In this document: one piece after another, positions 16,014 to 25,094 of the stretch
How the letters are laid out: each line of letters opens with the position of its first letter
How positions within the stretch are numbered: position 1 is the first letter of the stretch
NCBI RefSeq assembly: GCF_003206715.1
Contig: NZ_PZJU01000026.1
Span: forward strand, 1-54,535
Source of the DNA: Salinicola peritrichatus
GTDB lineage: Bacteria > Pseudomonadota > Gammaproteobacteria > Pseudomonadales > Halomonadaceae
Length of the DNA: 54,535 nt
Reading direction: 5' to 3'
Made by a program: the position numbers and the translations under genes
The notes under the pieces: model-generated
What the model saw: the letters and a program-made list of their open reading frames with translations, nothing else
Told to the model about the DNA's origin: nothing
Databases searched by the model: none

Positions 16014-17087
16014 TCAACGCGATTGCACTTCCGTCCACAGCTGCTGGAACATCTGAAGCTCGTCGCCCTGCAGGCTGGGGGTGAATTCGAGATGCCCGCG
16101 ATCGGCCTCGCTCGGTAGAACCGGCGGCTGTGTCAGCACCTCGTCAAGATCCGGCTGCGCCGCCTTGTTGGGGCTGGCGTAGTAGATGTAGTTGGAAAGC
16201 TGGGCTCCGATCTTGGCATCGAGAATGAAATTGATGAACTCGTGCGCCAGGTTCGGGTGGGGCGCCTCGGCCGGAATCATCATGGTGTCCACCCACATCT
16301 CGGTGCCTTCGTCCGGAATCATGAAGGCGATATGTTCGTAGGCGTCCGGATTTTCCTGCTTCTGTTGCAGGTAATCGCCATTATACGAGACGGCGGCCCG
16401 CACCACGCCACGCTGGATCTGCTGTAGCGCTGGGGTGCCGTCGGTGAAGCCGCTGAAGGTGTCGCGGTGTTTGGTGTCGAGCAGCAGCTTGGCCGCTGCC
16501 TTCCAGTCGTCCGGATTGGTGCAGTCGTAGCCCTTGCCGAGATAGGCGCAGGCCGCGCCCATCGAGACCTGGCCGTCGCCCATCAAGGCGAACGGCTGGT
16601 CGGGGTTGACCTCGGGATCGAACAGCAGCGACCAGCTCTTGGGCGCGTCGGGGAAGGTGTTGGTGTCGTAGACGATGCCGCTGGTGCCCCACTGGTAAGG
16701 GACGGAATATTCGGCGCCGGGATCGTAGGACGGGTCGGCGAATTCGTCCATCACGTTGTCGAGATTGGGCAGCTTGGACTTGTCGAGTTTCTGCACCAGC
16801 CCGCTCTGGATCAGTCTCGGCACGTAGTAGTTGGACGGGAAGATGACGTCGTACTGGGAAACTCCGCCGGCGTTCAGCTTGGCGGCCATTTCCGGTAGCG
16901 AGTTGTAGTAGCTCTGTACGACTTCGACATCGTACTGGTCCTCGAAGGCCTGGATGATGTCCGGGTCCATGTACTCGGTCCAGTTGAACAGATAGAGCTT
17001 GTTCTCGTCCTGGGCGGCGGCGGCGCCGGCCAGCATCAGTCCGCCGAGTGCCAAAGCGACTTGGGTGGTGATTATTCTGCGTTTCAT
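16014..17087 (-). CDS. Polyamine ABC transporter substrate-binding protein (PotF/SpuE-like), copy 2
   Basis: The 357-residue protein has a signal peptide (about residues 1-25, AGAAAAQ) and the PotF pattern LYLFNWTEYMDPDII, VPYQWGTSGIVYD and SWSLLFDPEVNPDQPFAL. It captures a polyamine in the periplasm and delivers it to the permease pair encoded directly upstream in the transcript. Clear similarity to the 13444-14499 product along its whole length shows gene duplication, as with spuD/spuE of Pseudomonas. Confidence 0.93.
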   Translation of the reverse strand: MKRRIITTQVALALGGLMLAGAAAAQDENKLYLFNWTEYMDPDIIQAFEDQYDVEVVQSYYNSLPEMAAKLNAGGVSQYDVIFPSNYYVPRLIQSGLVQKLDKSKLPNLDNVMDEFADPSYDPGAEYSVPYQWGTSGIVYDTNTFPDAPKSWSLLFDPEVNPDQPFALMGDGQVSMGAACAYLGKGYDCTNPDDWKAAAKLLLDTKHRDTFSGFTDGTPALQQIQRGVVRAAVSYNGDYLQQKQENPDAYEHIAFMIPDEGTEMWVDTMMIPAEAPHPNLAHEFINFILDAKIGAQLSNYIYYASPNKAAQPDLDEVLTQPPVLPSEADRGHLEFTPSLQGDELQMFQQLWTEVQSR

Positions 17088-17104
17088 CGATGAAGTCTCC
17101 TGGG

Positions 17105-17184
17105 GCTGTGGTTATCAGGGCTTATGGTTATCGGGGCTATGGCTATCGAGAGTTGTCGTTATCGCTCGAGGATTGTCGTTATCG
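17105..17184. repeat. Short imperfect direct repeats between permease and binding-protein genes
   Basis: TTGTCGTTATCG occurs at 17153-17164 and again at 17173-17184 (20-bp period). It is preceded by three near-copies of GGTTATCGGGGCT around 17110-17150. The 110-bp gap is otherwise unremarkable. It may affect mRNA structure and relative expression of the binding protein, or be simple slippage; no function can be claimed. Confidence 0.6.
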
Positions 17185-17197
17185 AAAGTGGCTCCGC

Positions 17198-17998
17198 CTA
17201 CTGGCGGCGACCTTGGCGGTTGAACAGCAGGCTCAGCACGGCCGCGATCATGACCGCGCCGATCATCAGCGTGGCAATGGCATTGATCTCCGGTGAAACG
17301 CCACGGCGGATGGCGCCCCAGATATAGATCGGCAGCGTGGCGTTTTCCGGCCCGGCGGTGAAGAAGCTGATCACGAAGTCGTCCACCGAAAGCGTGAACG
17401 ACAGAAAGAACGCCGCGATCAGCGAGGGTTTCAACGTCGGTAGCAAAAAATGCCGCGCGCGCTTGTACGGCGAGGCGTAGAGATCCTTGGCAGCCTCGAA
17501 CAGCGTCGGGTCGAGGCCGACGAAGCGCGAGTAGACGATCAGCGCCACGAATGGAATCTGGAAGGTGACGTGAGCAATGATCATGGTCGCCAGGCTCGGC
17601 CCGAGAACACCGAACTGGCGATCGATACTGACGAAGAACGCCATCTCGGAGATCCCGAAGACGATGTCCGGCATCACGATCGGCAGATAGATCAGCACGA
17701 TCAGCCAACCCAGCTTGCGGCTCCGATGGCGATACATGCCATAGCCGATCAAGGTGCCGATGATCAGGGCGACGATCGACGAGGCCAGCCCCAGAACCAG
17801 CGAGTTGGAAAGCGCGCCGAGCAGCTGGTCGTTGTGAAACAGGCGGTCGTACCAGCGCAGCGAGAAGCCGGCGAAATGGGCGGCACTGTTGGCCGAGTTG
17901 AACGAGTAGAACACGATCACCGCCAGCGGCAGGTAGAGAAAGGCGATCGTCAGCCACCAGAACAGCGTCAGGCCGCGCTTGAAGGCGCCACGTCTCAT
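17198..17998 (-). CDS. Polyamine ABC transporter permease (PotI/SpuH-like)
   Basis: This 266-residue inner-membrane permease has about six hydrophobic segments. The ABC-permease EAA loop is visible as EAAKDLYASPYKRARHFLLPTLKPSL. It opens with the PotI-like pattern FLYLPLAVIVFYSFNSA. It pairs with the permease encoded at 17995-18945, whose stop codon overlaps its start by four bases (ATGA), indicating translational coupling. Shorter than the PotH-like partner, as usual. Confidence 0.92.
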   Translation of the reverse strand: MRRGAFKRGLTLFWWLTIAFLYLPLAVIVFYSFNSANSAAHFAGFSLRWYDRLFHNDQLLGALSNSLVLGLASSIVALIIGTLIGYGMYRHRSRKLGWLIVLIYLPIVMPDIVFGISEMAFFVSIDRQFGVLGPSLATMIIAHVTFQIPFVALIVYSRFVGLDPTLFEAAKDLYASPYKRARHFLLPTLKPSLIAAFFLSFTLSVDDFVISFFTAGPENATLPIYIWGAIRRGVSPEINAIATLMIGAVMIAAVLSLLFNRQGRRQ

Positions 17999-18945
17999 AT
18001 CACCACCTCCTCGCCGCCGCCGAGCCGCTTGCCGACCTTGCGCATGGCATAGAGCCCGCCGAAGGTCGCGATCAGCATGATCAGCGCGCCGGCGGCTCCC
18101 AGCGGCCAGTTGGAGCCACCCGAGAACTGGTTGGCGACGAGGTTGCCGAGCATCATCGCGCGGCCGCCGCCGAGCAGTTCCGGAACCACGTACATGCCGA
18201 AGGCCGGGATCGACACCAGCACCGTGCCGGCAAGCAGGCCGGCCAGCGTCTGCGGAAACACCGCGTGCCAGAACGCCCGCACCGGCGAGGCGTAGAGGTC
18301 GCGGGCGGCCTCGACCAGCGCCATGTCGAGCTTCTCGAACGCGGCGTAGAGCGGCAGCACCATGAACGGCAGGAAGTTGTAGACCAATCCCAGCGTGACC
18401 GCGAAATTCGAGGGATAGAGCCCCATGTTCGGGCCGATCAGACCCAGGAACTGGGCGGCGTCGGCCATCGGCGTACCCGGCGAGAGCAGGTTCATCCAGC
18501 CGAAGGCGCGGATGACCTGATTGGTCCAGGACGGCACCACTACCGCCAGCAGCATGATCGGGCGCCATTTCTCGCGGCAGATCGAGATGTGATAGGCCAG
18601 CGGATAAGCGACCAGAATCACCAGTCCGGTGGCGACGAAGGTCTGCCACAGCGAGCGCAGCAAGGTATAGAGATTGCCCGGGCTCCAGCCGAGAAAGCCG
18701 AAGCCGGCGAGCTGGCGGAAGGCGTCGAGACTGAGCGGCATCTGCGGCTGGCCGTAGGGGCCGTTGGTCATGAACGCCACGCCGATCAGGTAGAAACTCG
18801 GCAGCACCAGGAAGATCGCGATCCAGATCGCGCCGGGCGCCACGCTCCACAGCAGGTGGCGCGTATCCGGCGACATAGAGCGGCTGTACGCGGCCAGCGG
18901 GTAAGGCGAAGGGGAGTTCGGTTCGGTCTCGTCGGTCTTGACCAT
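17995..18945 (-). CDS. Polyamine ABC transporter permease (PotH/SpuG-like)
   Basis: The 316-residue permease has a hydrophilic N-terminus, a first membrane segment with FLVLPSFYLIGVAF, and the EAA loop VEAARDLYASPVRAFWHAVFPQTL. It forms the membrane channel with the PotI-like subunit. ATG at 18945 follows AGGAGATCTCC. The gene starts 10 bp after the ATPase stop and overlaps the next permease gene by four bases, so the three transporter genes form one transcription unit. Confidence 0.92.
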   Translation of the reverse strand: MVKTDETEPNSPSPYPLAAYSRSMSPDTRHLLWSVAPGAIWIAIFLVLPSFYLIGVAFMTNGPYGQPQMPLSLDAFRQLAGFGFLGWSPGNLYTLLRSLWQTFVATGLVILVAYPLAYHISICREKWRPIMLLAVVVPSWTNQVIRAFGWMNLLSPGTPMADAAQFLGLIGPNMGLYPSNFAVTLGLVYNFLPFMVLPLYAAFEKLDMALVEAARDLYASPVRAFWHAVFPQTLAGLLAGTVLVSIPAFGMYVVPELLGGGRAMMLGNLVANQFSGGSNWPLGAAGALIMLIATFGGLYAMRKVGKRLGGGEEVVI

Positions 18946-18955
18946 GGAGATCTCC

Positions 18956-20065
18956 TCAGGCATCGAGCCTGACCACATCTTCGGGACAGATGCTGACGGT
19001 GACCCGGTCGCCGACCGGGTAGAGACGCTGCCCGAGGTTGCTCGCGGTCGCCATCAGCAGGATGCCGTTGACCTCCAGGCGATATTCGACCCGGCTGCCA
19101 CGATAGAGCCGCTCCCGCACGACGCCTTCCAGGGCATTGTAGCCCTCCGGTACCTCGGGGCCGAGTTCGATCACTTCCTGGCGAATCAACAGCATGCCTT
19201 GCTGCTGGTCGGCTGGCAGCGGTCGCTCCATCGTCAGCGAACCCAGTGCCGTGGATACCCGGGCGCCCTCGACGGCCTGGATCTCGAACAGATTGACGTG
19301 ACCCATGAAGCGCGCGACGAAGGCGTTGACCGGGCGTTCGTAAACTTCATGGGGCGGCCCGACCTGCTGAATCACGCCGCTGTCGAGCACCGCGATGCGG
19401 TCGGACATCACCATCGCCTCGTCCTGGTCATGGGTGACGAAGACGAAGGTCATGCCGAGACGTTTCTGGGTGCGCCGCAGTTCGACCTGCAATTGCGTGC
19501 GCAGGCCGGCATCGAGCGCCGACAGCGGCTCGTCGAGCAGCAGGACGTCGGGTTCGCAGACCAGCGCACGAGCCAGCGCGACGCGTTGACGCTGCCCGCC
19601 GGAGAGTTGATTCACCCGGCGTTCGACCAGCGCGCCGAGTTTGATGAAGTCGGCGATCTCGTCGACACGCCGTCTGCGCTCGTTGGCGGGAACGCCCTTC
19701 ATGCGCAGGCCGAAGGTGATGTTGTCGCGCACCGAAAGATGCGGGAACAGCGCATAGGACTGGAACACCGTATTGACGCTGCGCAGATGCGGCGGCGTAT
19801 CGGTCACCTGCTTGCCGCCGATGGTGAGCGTGCCCTCGTTCGGTGCCTCGAGGCCGGCGAGAATTCTCAACAGTGTGGTCTTGCCGCAGCCGGAGGGACC
19901 GAGCAGGGTGAAGAATTCGCCGGCATGAATGTCGAGATCGACGCCGTCGAGGGCGATGGCATCACGGCCGAAGCGCTTGTGCAGATTCTTGAGCGCGATC
20001 GCGGAGGCATCGCGTACATGGCCGTTCGACGTATCGGTCGTCTCGGCGGAGGAGGGCGCAGTCAT
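18956..20065 (-). CDS. Polyamine ABC transporter ATP-binding protein (PotG/SpuF-like)
   Basis: The 369-residue ATPase has Walker A GPSGCGKT at residues 56-63, Q-loop FQSYALFPH, signature LSGGQ at 153-157, Walker B VLLLDEP at 173-179 and the switch histidine in FVTHDQDEAM. The C-terminal 100 residues form a TOBE-like regulatory domain typical of PotA/PotG proteins. It powers polyamine import. It is the first gene of the transporter operon, and the 247-bp gap upstream (20066-20312) should hold its promoter, though no box was assigned. Confidence 0.93.
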   Translation of the reverse strand: MTAPSSAETTDTSNGHVRDASAIALKNLHKRFGRDAIALDGVDLDIHAGEFFTLLGPSGCGKTTLLRILAGLEAPNEGTLTIGGKQVTDTPPHLRSVNTVFQSYALFPHLSVRDNITFGLRMKGVPANERRRRVDEIADFIKLGALVERRVNQLSGGQRQRVALARALVCEPDVLLLDEPLSALDAGLRTQLQVELRRTQKRLGMTFVFVTHDQDEAMVMSDRIAVLDSGVIQQVGPPHEVYERPVNAFVARFMGHVNLFEIQAVEGARVSTALGSLTMERPLPADQQQGMLLIRQEVIELGPEVPEGYNALEGVVRERLYRGSRVEYRLEVNGILLMATASNLGQRLYPVGDRVTVSICPEDVVRLDA

Positions 20066-20312
20066 TGGTCGCGAATTCCCTTACCCATTATCGAAGCTGT
20101 CGACGAGCATCGTGCCTCGAAACCCGTTGCCGTGGCGGATCGTGGCCGGAGGTCGACAGGCGAAGCGTAACCCAAGCTCAGCAGCGGCGCAGCGTCGGGA
20201 TGGCGGTATGGCCGGCGATGGCTCTAGCCGGTGTCGGGATGAGACGGAGCGTTGTGATTGTCATGCCGTTCTCCTGCGATGGAATGGGTGAATGCGTCGG
20301 TGGTGAAGTCGT

Positions 20313-21692
20313 TCAGGTATTGCGCAGATACCAACGATACTCCAGTGAACTGATCGCCTGCCGTGACAATTCATATTCGGCACGGCGATTGGCGTGGTAG
20401 ACATTGTGGAAGGTTTCGCCGAAGAGCCCGGCGAAAGCCTCGCTCTGCTGCCAGGCGTCGAGGGCCTGCGGCCAACTGATCGGCAGGCTGGGCTCGATCT
20501 GTTCGTAGGCGTTGCCGGTGATCGGCGCCGGCGGCACGAGCCGATGCTGGAGACCGTATTCGATGCCGGCCAGCAGTGCGGCGACCAGCAGATAGGGGTT
20601 GGCATCGGCGCCGGCCACCCGATGCTCGATACGCCTGGCGCGCGGCGATCCGGAGGGGATGCGCAGGGCCACCGAGCGATTGTCGTAACCCCAGGTCGGT
20701 GCCATGGGCACGTAGAGACTCGGCTGGAAACGCCGGTAGGAGTTGAGGTTGGGCGCAAAAATCGCCATCGACGCCGGCATCAACTCGACCAGGCCGGCGA
20801 TCGCTTGTTGCAGGTGTCGGCTGCCCAGCTCGCAGCCATCCGCGGTCGCAAAGACGTTGCTGCCGTCGGCGTCGAGCAGGCTGACATGCACGTGAGTGCC
20901 GTTTCCGGCCTCCTGGCTGTAGGGCTTGGCCATGAAAGTCGCTTCGAAGCCGTGCTGGATCGCCACGCCCTTGATCAGGCGCTTGAGCATCACCGCCTCG
21001 TCGCAGGCACGCAGGGTATCGTCGTGATGCAGCAGGTTGACCTCGAACTGGCCGGGCGCGCACTCCTTCAGCGCGGTATCGATGGGCAGGCGCTGCAACT
21101 GGGCGGCGCGCGTGATGTCTTCGAGGAAGTCGGCGTACTCGTCGAGCTCGGTAACCGAATAGAGCTGGCTCTGGCTGGCCCGTTCACCGGTGGCGGGGGA
21201 GCGGGGCGGCTGTGGCGCGCCGACTTGATCGCGCTCGCGATCGATGAGGTAGAACTCGAGCTCGACCGCGATCACCGGCGTCAGCGACATCGCCCGGAAA
21301 CGTTGCAGCACGCGTTTGAGCAGTTGACGCGGATCGCACTCGAAGGGGGAGCCGTCGTCCTCCTCCATGGTCATCAGCATCTGCGCCTGATTGGCGTGGC
21401 GCGCCCACGGTGTCGGCACCAGGGTGTCCGCGATCGGCCGGCAAGTGCGGTCACCATCGCCCGAGGCCAGCCCCAGCCCGGTCTCCTCGATGGTATTGCC
21501 GCAGATATCGAGGGCGAACACGGAGGCCGGCAGGCGCATGTTGGATTCGAGCACGCCGATGACGTTATCGCGGGGAACCCGCTTGCCCCGCAGGACACCG
21601 TTGAGATCGCTGATCAGCAGGTCGACGCTCTGCACGTTGGGGTGGCGCTCCAGGAAATCATTGGCTTCCTGGATGGTGTCGGGGTCGCACAT
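20313..21692 (-). CDS. Gamma-glutamylpolyamine synthetase-like glutamine synthetase (PuuA/SpuI-like), copy 2
   Basis: A second 459-residue glutamine-synthetase family enzyme shows VDLLISDLNGVLRGK, AVELEFYLID, ECAPGQFEVNL, GNGTHVHVSL and EHRVAGADANPYL. It is clearly paralogous to the 14581-15945 product but diverged, suggesting a different amine preference (in Pseudomonas several such ligases split putrescine, spermidine and cadaverine). It sits at the head of the cluster, separated from the transporter operon by 247 bp, so it may be expressed on its own. Confidence 0.9.
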   Translation of the reverse strand: MCDPDTIQEANDFLERHPNVQSVDLLISDLNGVLRGKRVPRDNVIGVLESNMRLPASVFALDICGNTIEETGLGLASGDGDRTCRPIADTLVPTPWARHANQAQMLMTMEEDDGSPFECDPRQLLKRVLQRFRAMSLTPVIAVELEFYLIDRERDQVGAPQPPRSPATGERASQSQLYSVTELDEYADFLEDITRAAQLQRLPIDTALKECAPGQFEVNLLHHDDTLRACDEAVMLKRLIKGVAIQHGFEATFMAKPYSQEAGNGTHVHVSLLDADGSNVFATADGCELGSRHLQQAIAGLVELMPASMAIFAPNLNSYRRFQPSLYVPMAPTWGYDNRSVALRIPSGSPRARRIEHRVAGADANPYLLVAALLAGIEYGLQHRLVPPAPITGNAYEQIEPSLPISWPQALDAWQQSEAFAGLFGETFHNVYHANRRAEYELSRQAISSLEYRWYLRNT

Positions 21693-22011
21693 GAAGCGGC
21701 ACGGTCTTTGTCATGGTGTGGTTGTCTTGGTTATTCCAAAAGCCATGTGCGTTGTCAAATATTTTACGAATCGCCTCGGAGGCCGCGTAAGTGCTTCGGT
21801 CGGCATGGCGGTATGGCGCCCCTTCAAGCGGGGTGCTGATTTGTCTCTCATTTCATTCGACAAGAAGTGGACATTATTTTTGACACCGGTGTCTTCGGAG
21901 CCAAGCTGGAAGATTGAGGGGAAGGAAGAGAGAAGAGAGGAAGAGGGAGAAAGCCAAAACGACCCGGAGCCATCCGGGTCGTTTTTCACCGCTAATTCAA
22001 TCCGGCCGAAC
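21693..22011. other. Intergenic region upstream of glutamine synthetase copy 2
   Basis: These 319 bp hold the terminator at 21956-21985 and a purine-rich stretch (21914-21952, repeated GAAGAGAG-type sequence). Next to the synthetase gene is an AT-richer segment (about 21730-21770, including GTCAAATATTTTACG) that probably contains its promoter. No gene is seen. Confidence 0.5.
21956..21985 (-). terminator. Rho-independent terminator after the phosphofructokinase gene
   Basis: A perfect 13-bp stem, AAAACGACCCGGA/TCCGGGTCGTTTT, closes on the loop GCCA. T-runs on both strands make it potentially bidirectional. It lies 26 bp beyond the stop of the leftward phosphofructokinase gene and isolates it from the polyamine cluster. 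Confidence 0.88.
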
Positions 22012-23271
22012 TCAAAGCGCAAACTCGGGCAGCTTGCGTTCGACCTTGGCCTTTTTCAGCTTGGCGACCTTGGGCAGGCCGTTTTCGAACGGTGGGAAGT
22101 CCTCGCCCTGGATCAGTGGCGAGAGGTAACGGCGGCCGGCGTCGCTGATATGCAGGCCGTCCTCGCTGATGTAGTCGCGCGGCATGAACTTTTCGTGATT
22201 GGCGATTTCGGCCAGTGGCGCGGGCTCGATCCGCCACTCGTAGGGCGACTCCGAGACGCGCTTGATCGCCGGCATCATCGAGTTCTGGCCGTCCAGCGCC
22301 AGCTCCACCGCGACCTCGCCCACGGCATAGGCCTGATCGACATCGGTCTTGGAGGCGATATGACGGGCGGCGCGTTGCAGGTAATCGGCGACGGCCCAGT
22401 GATACTTGTGCCCCAGATCCTGCTTGACCATCGCCGCCAGCGCCGGCGCCACGCCGCCGAGCTGCTTGTGGCCGAAGGCGTCGGTGCTGCCGGCATCGGC
22501 GAGGAAGGTGCCGTCGGCATACTGGGCGCCCTCGGACACGACGACGACGCAGAAACCGTGACGTTTGACGGCATCGTCGATGCGCGCCATCACCGCTTCG
22601 CGATCGAAGGCGATCTCCGGGAAGATGATCACATGCGGTGCCTGTTCGGGCGATTCGCCGGCCAGTGCCCCGGCGGCGGCGATCCAGCCGGCATGACGCC
22701 CCATGACCTCGAGGATGAACACCTTGGTCGAGGTGGAACACATCGACGCAATATCCAGCGCCGCCTCGCGGGTCGAGGTCGCCACGTATTTCGCCACGCT
22801 GCCGAAGCCCGGCGAGTTGTCGGTGACCGGCAGATCGTTGTCGACGGTCTTGGGAACATGAATCGCGGTCAGCGGATATCCCATTTTCTCGGAGAGCTGC
22901 GATACCTTGAGGCAGGTGTCGGCGCTGTCGCCGCCGCCATTGTAGAAGAAGTAGCGGATATCATGGGCCTTGAACACCTCGATCAGGCGTTCGTACTCGG
23001 CGCGATGGGTTTCGATCGACTTGAGCTTGTAGCGGCAGGAGCCGAAGGCGCCGCCGGGGGTGTGGCGCAGGGCGGCGATCGCTTCCTCGCTCTCCTGATT
23101 GGTGTCGATCAGATCTTCCATGAGTGCGCCGATGATACCGTTGTGGCCGGCGTAGAGATGACCGATGCGCTCCGGGTGGCGGCGGCAGGCTTCGATCACG
23201 CCGCAGGCGCTGGCGTTGATGACGGCGGTGACGCCACCGGACTGGGCGTAAAAGGCGTTATGCTTGGCCAT
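22012..23271 (-). CDS. pfp: Pyrophosphate-dependent 6-phosphofructokinase
   Basis: The 419-residue enzyme interconverts fructose 6-phosphate and fructose 1,6-bisphosphate. Two residues point to PPi rather than ATP as phosphoryl donor: Asp in YNGGGDSADT where ATP enzymes have Gly, and Lys in PKTVDND where ATP enzymes have PGTIDND. Other landmarks are GRHAGWIAAAGAL and the substrate stretch VVVVSEGAQ. The reaction is reversible, so it can serve glycolysis and gluconeogenesis. Start: ATG at 23271 fits the family N-terminus; another ATG at 23283 directly abuts the Shine-Dalgarno. Followed by a strong terminator. Confidence 0.88.
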   Translation of the reverse strand: MAKHNAFYAQSGGVTAVINASACGVIEACRRHPERIGHLYAGHNGIIGALMEDLIDTNQESEEAIAALRHTPGGAFGSCRYKLKSIETHRAEYERLIEVFKAHDIRYFFYNGGGDSADTCLKVSQLSEKMGYPLTAIHVPKTVDNDLPVTDNSPGFGSVAKYVATSTREAALDIASMCSTSTKVFILEVMGRHAGWIAAAGALAGESPEQAPHVIIFPEIAFDREAVMARIDDAVKRHGFCVVVVSEGAQYADGTFLADAGSTDAFGHKQLGGVAPALAAMVKQDLGHKYHWAVADYLQRAARHIASKTDVDQAYAVGEVAVELALDGQNSMMPAIKRVSESPYEWRIEPAPLAEIANHEKFMPRDYISEDGLHISDAGRRYLSPLIQGEDFPPFENGLPKVAKLKKAKVERKLPEFAL

Positions 23272-23720
23272 ATCGGCTCTCATCTCCTGAGGTTGTTGAT
23301 TCTTCGATCACGACATCGATCCGAACGCTTGCCGGATCCTCTGTCGCTCGGCGGCGTCCCTGGTGGCCGAGCTATGGGCAGAGTCTGTGCCGACACCGTG
23401 GCAGAACGGTGAAAGGGCGCGACGATCCCGTGATGAGTTGTGTCGACAGCATTTTGCGTCGAGGGTATTGCGAGTCACGGTTGCCGGCCCAGCATAGCCG
23501 AAAGGCTAATGCCTGTTAATACGACTCGCGCTCGTCCTGGCCGGTCATTTTTCTCCGACTGCCGAGGGAGTCTGGCGTTCGGTACGGTCTGGCCGCGGCG
23601 CTTCGTCCGGCGCGAAATCGGCGGTGGCCACCATGCCGGGGATGCCGGTGGCCCGTTTGCGGGCGTCATGCTAGGCTCGCCGGTTTATGCTTGGGCCAGT
23701 TCATGTTTGGAGAAGGCGGT
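23272..23720. other. Divergent intergenic region between the phosphofructokinase gene and mpl
   Basis: This 449-bp stretch separates two divergent genes and must contain both promoters. I saw no gene with a convincing product, no long inverted repeat and no assignable -35/-10 pair. Confidence 0.5.
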
Positions 23721-25094
23721 ATGCACGTTCACGTGTTGGGGATCTGTGGAACCTTCATGGGCAGCCTGGCCCGCCTGACCAAAGCGCTGGGCCACCGCGT
23801 TACCGGTTCCGATGCCAACGTCTATCCACCGATGAGCCATCAGCTGGAAGAAGCCGGCATTCAACTGATGGCAGGGTACCGCGCCGACAACCTCCAGCCC
23901 CGCCCCGATCTGGTCGTCGTCGGCAATGCACTGTCCCGCGGCAACCCGGAGGTCGAAGCGTTACTGAACGCCAAGCTGCCCTACGTTTCCGGCCCCCAAT
24001 GGCTGGCGGAGCATGTGCTGCCGGGGCGCACCGTGCTGGCGGTCGCCGGCACCCACGGCAAGACCACCACGGCCAGCATGCTGGCCTGGATTCTGGAGGC
24101 CCGCGGGCTCGAACCCGGTTTTTTGATCGGCGGCGTGCCGCGCAATTTCGGCGTGTCGTCCCGTCTGGGCGCGCCCGGAGCACCCTTCGTGGTCGAGGCC
24201 GACGAGTACGACACGGCGTTTTTCGACAAGCGTTCGAAGTTCGTTCACTACCATCCCGATATCGCCATTCTCAACAACCTCGAGTTCGATCACGCCGATA
24301 TCTTCGACGATCTCGCGGCCATCGAGCGGCAGTTTCACCACTTCGTGCGCACGGTGCCGGGCAACGGCCGCCTCGTTGTCGCCGACAGCGAGCCGGCACT
24401 GGAGCGCGTATTGGAACAGGGCTGCTGGACGCCGGTCCTGCGTTTCGGGCAGGCGGCCGAGAGCGCTTGGCGTTTCGAACTCGATGCCGACGACAGCCGG
24501 GGAGTTGTCCTTTATCACGCAGGCGAGTGCCACCGGTTCCGGTGGTCGATGAGCGGACGACACAACGCCGCCAACGGCGTGGCGGCATTGGCAGCGGCGC
24601 ATCAGCTCGGTGTATCTGCGGCCGATGGCTGCCGCGCGCTGGCTGACTTCGCGGCGCCCAAGCGGCGACAGGAAGTTCGCGGCGAGGTGGCCGGCATCCA
24701 GGTGATCGACGATTTTGCCCACCACCCGACGGCGATCGCCCTGACCTTGGAAGGGCTGCGTCGCGATGGTCACGGCGGGCGCTTGCTGGCGGTGATCGAG
24801 CCGCGCTCCAACACCATGCGCCAGGGCACCATGAAAGCACGACTGGCCGACAGCGTGGCACTGGCCGATCGGGTCTGGTGGTATCAGCCGCCGGGGCTGG
24901 ACTGGTCGTTGGCTGAGGTCGTCGCCGGTCATTCGGCCAGCCGGGTCGAGAACGATCTGGAAGCGCTGGTGGCGCAGGTGACGGCGGCGGCCGAGCCCGG
25001 CGACCGCATCGTGGTGATGTCCAACGGCGGCTTCGGCGGCGTGCACGACAAACTGCTGCGAGCACTGGAGACGAGCCATGGCAAGCCGCGCTGA
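23721..25094 (+). CDS. mpl: UDP-N-acetylmuramate:L-alanyl-gamma-D-glutamyl-meso-diaminopimelate ligase
   Basis: The 457-residue Mur ligase re-attaches the recycled tripeptide L-Ala-D-Glu-mDAP to UDP-MurNAc, in the cytoplasm. The N-terminal dinucleotide-like fold has HVLGICGTFMG. The ATP loop AVAGTHGKTTTASM spans about 107-120. The Mpl-type segment GVPRNFGVSSRLG and the C-terminal FAHHPTAI follow. ATG at 23721 is preceded by GGAGAAGGCGGT. An upstream in-frame ATG at 23691 is less likely. It overlaps ubiX by 17 bp, the mpl-ubiX pairing known in Pseudomonas and relatives. Confidence 0.95.
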   Translation: MHVHVLGICGTFMGSLARLTKALGHRVTGSDANVYPPMSHQLEEAGIQLMAGYRADNLQPRPDLVVVGNALSRGNPEVEALLNAKLPYVSGPQWLAEHVLPGRTVLAVAGTHGKTTTASMLAWILEARGLEPGFLIGGVPRNFGVSSRLGAPGAPFVVEADEYDTAFFDKRSKFVHYHPDIAILNNLEFDHADIFDDLAAIERQFHHFVRTVPGNGRLVVADSEPALERVLEQGCWTPVLRFGQAAESAWRFELDADDSRGVVLYHAGECHRFRWSMSGRHNAANGVAALAAAHQLGVSAADGCRALADFAAPKRRQEVRGEVAGIQVIDDFAHHPTAIALTLEGLRRDGHGGRLLAVIEPRSNTMRQGTMKARLADSVALADRVWWYQPPGLDWSLAEVVAGHSASRVENDLEALVAQVTAAAEPGDRIVVMSNGGFGGVHDKLLRALETSHGKPR

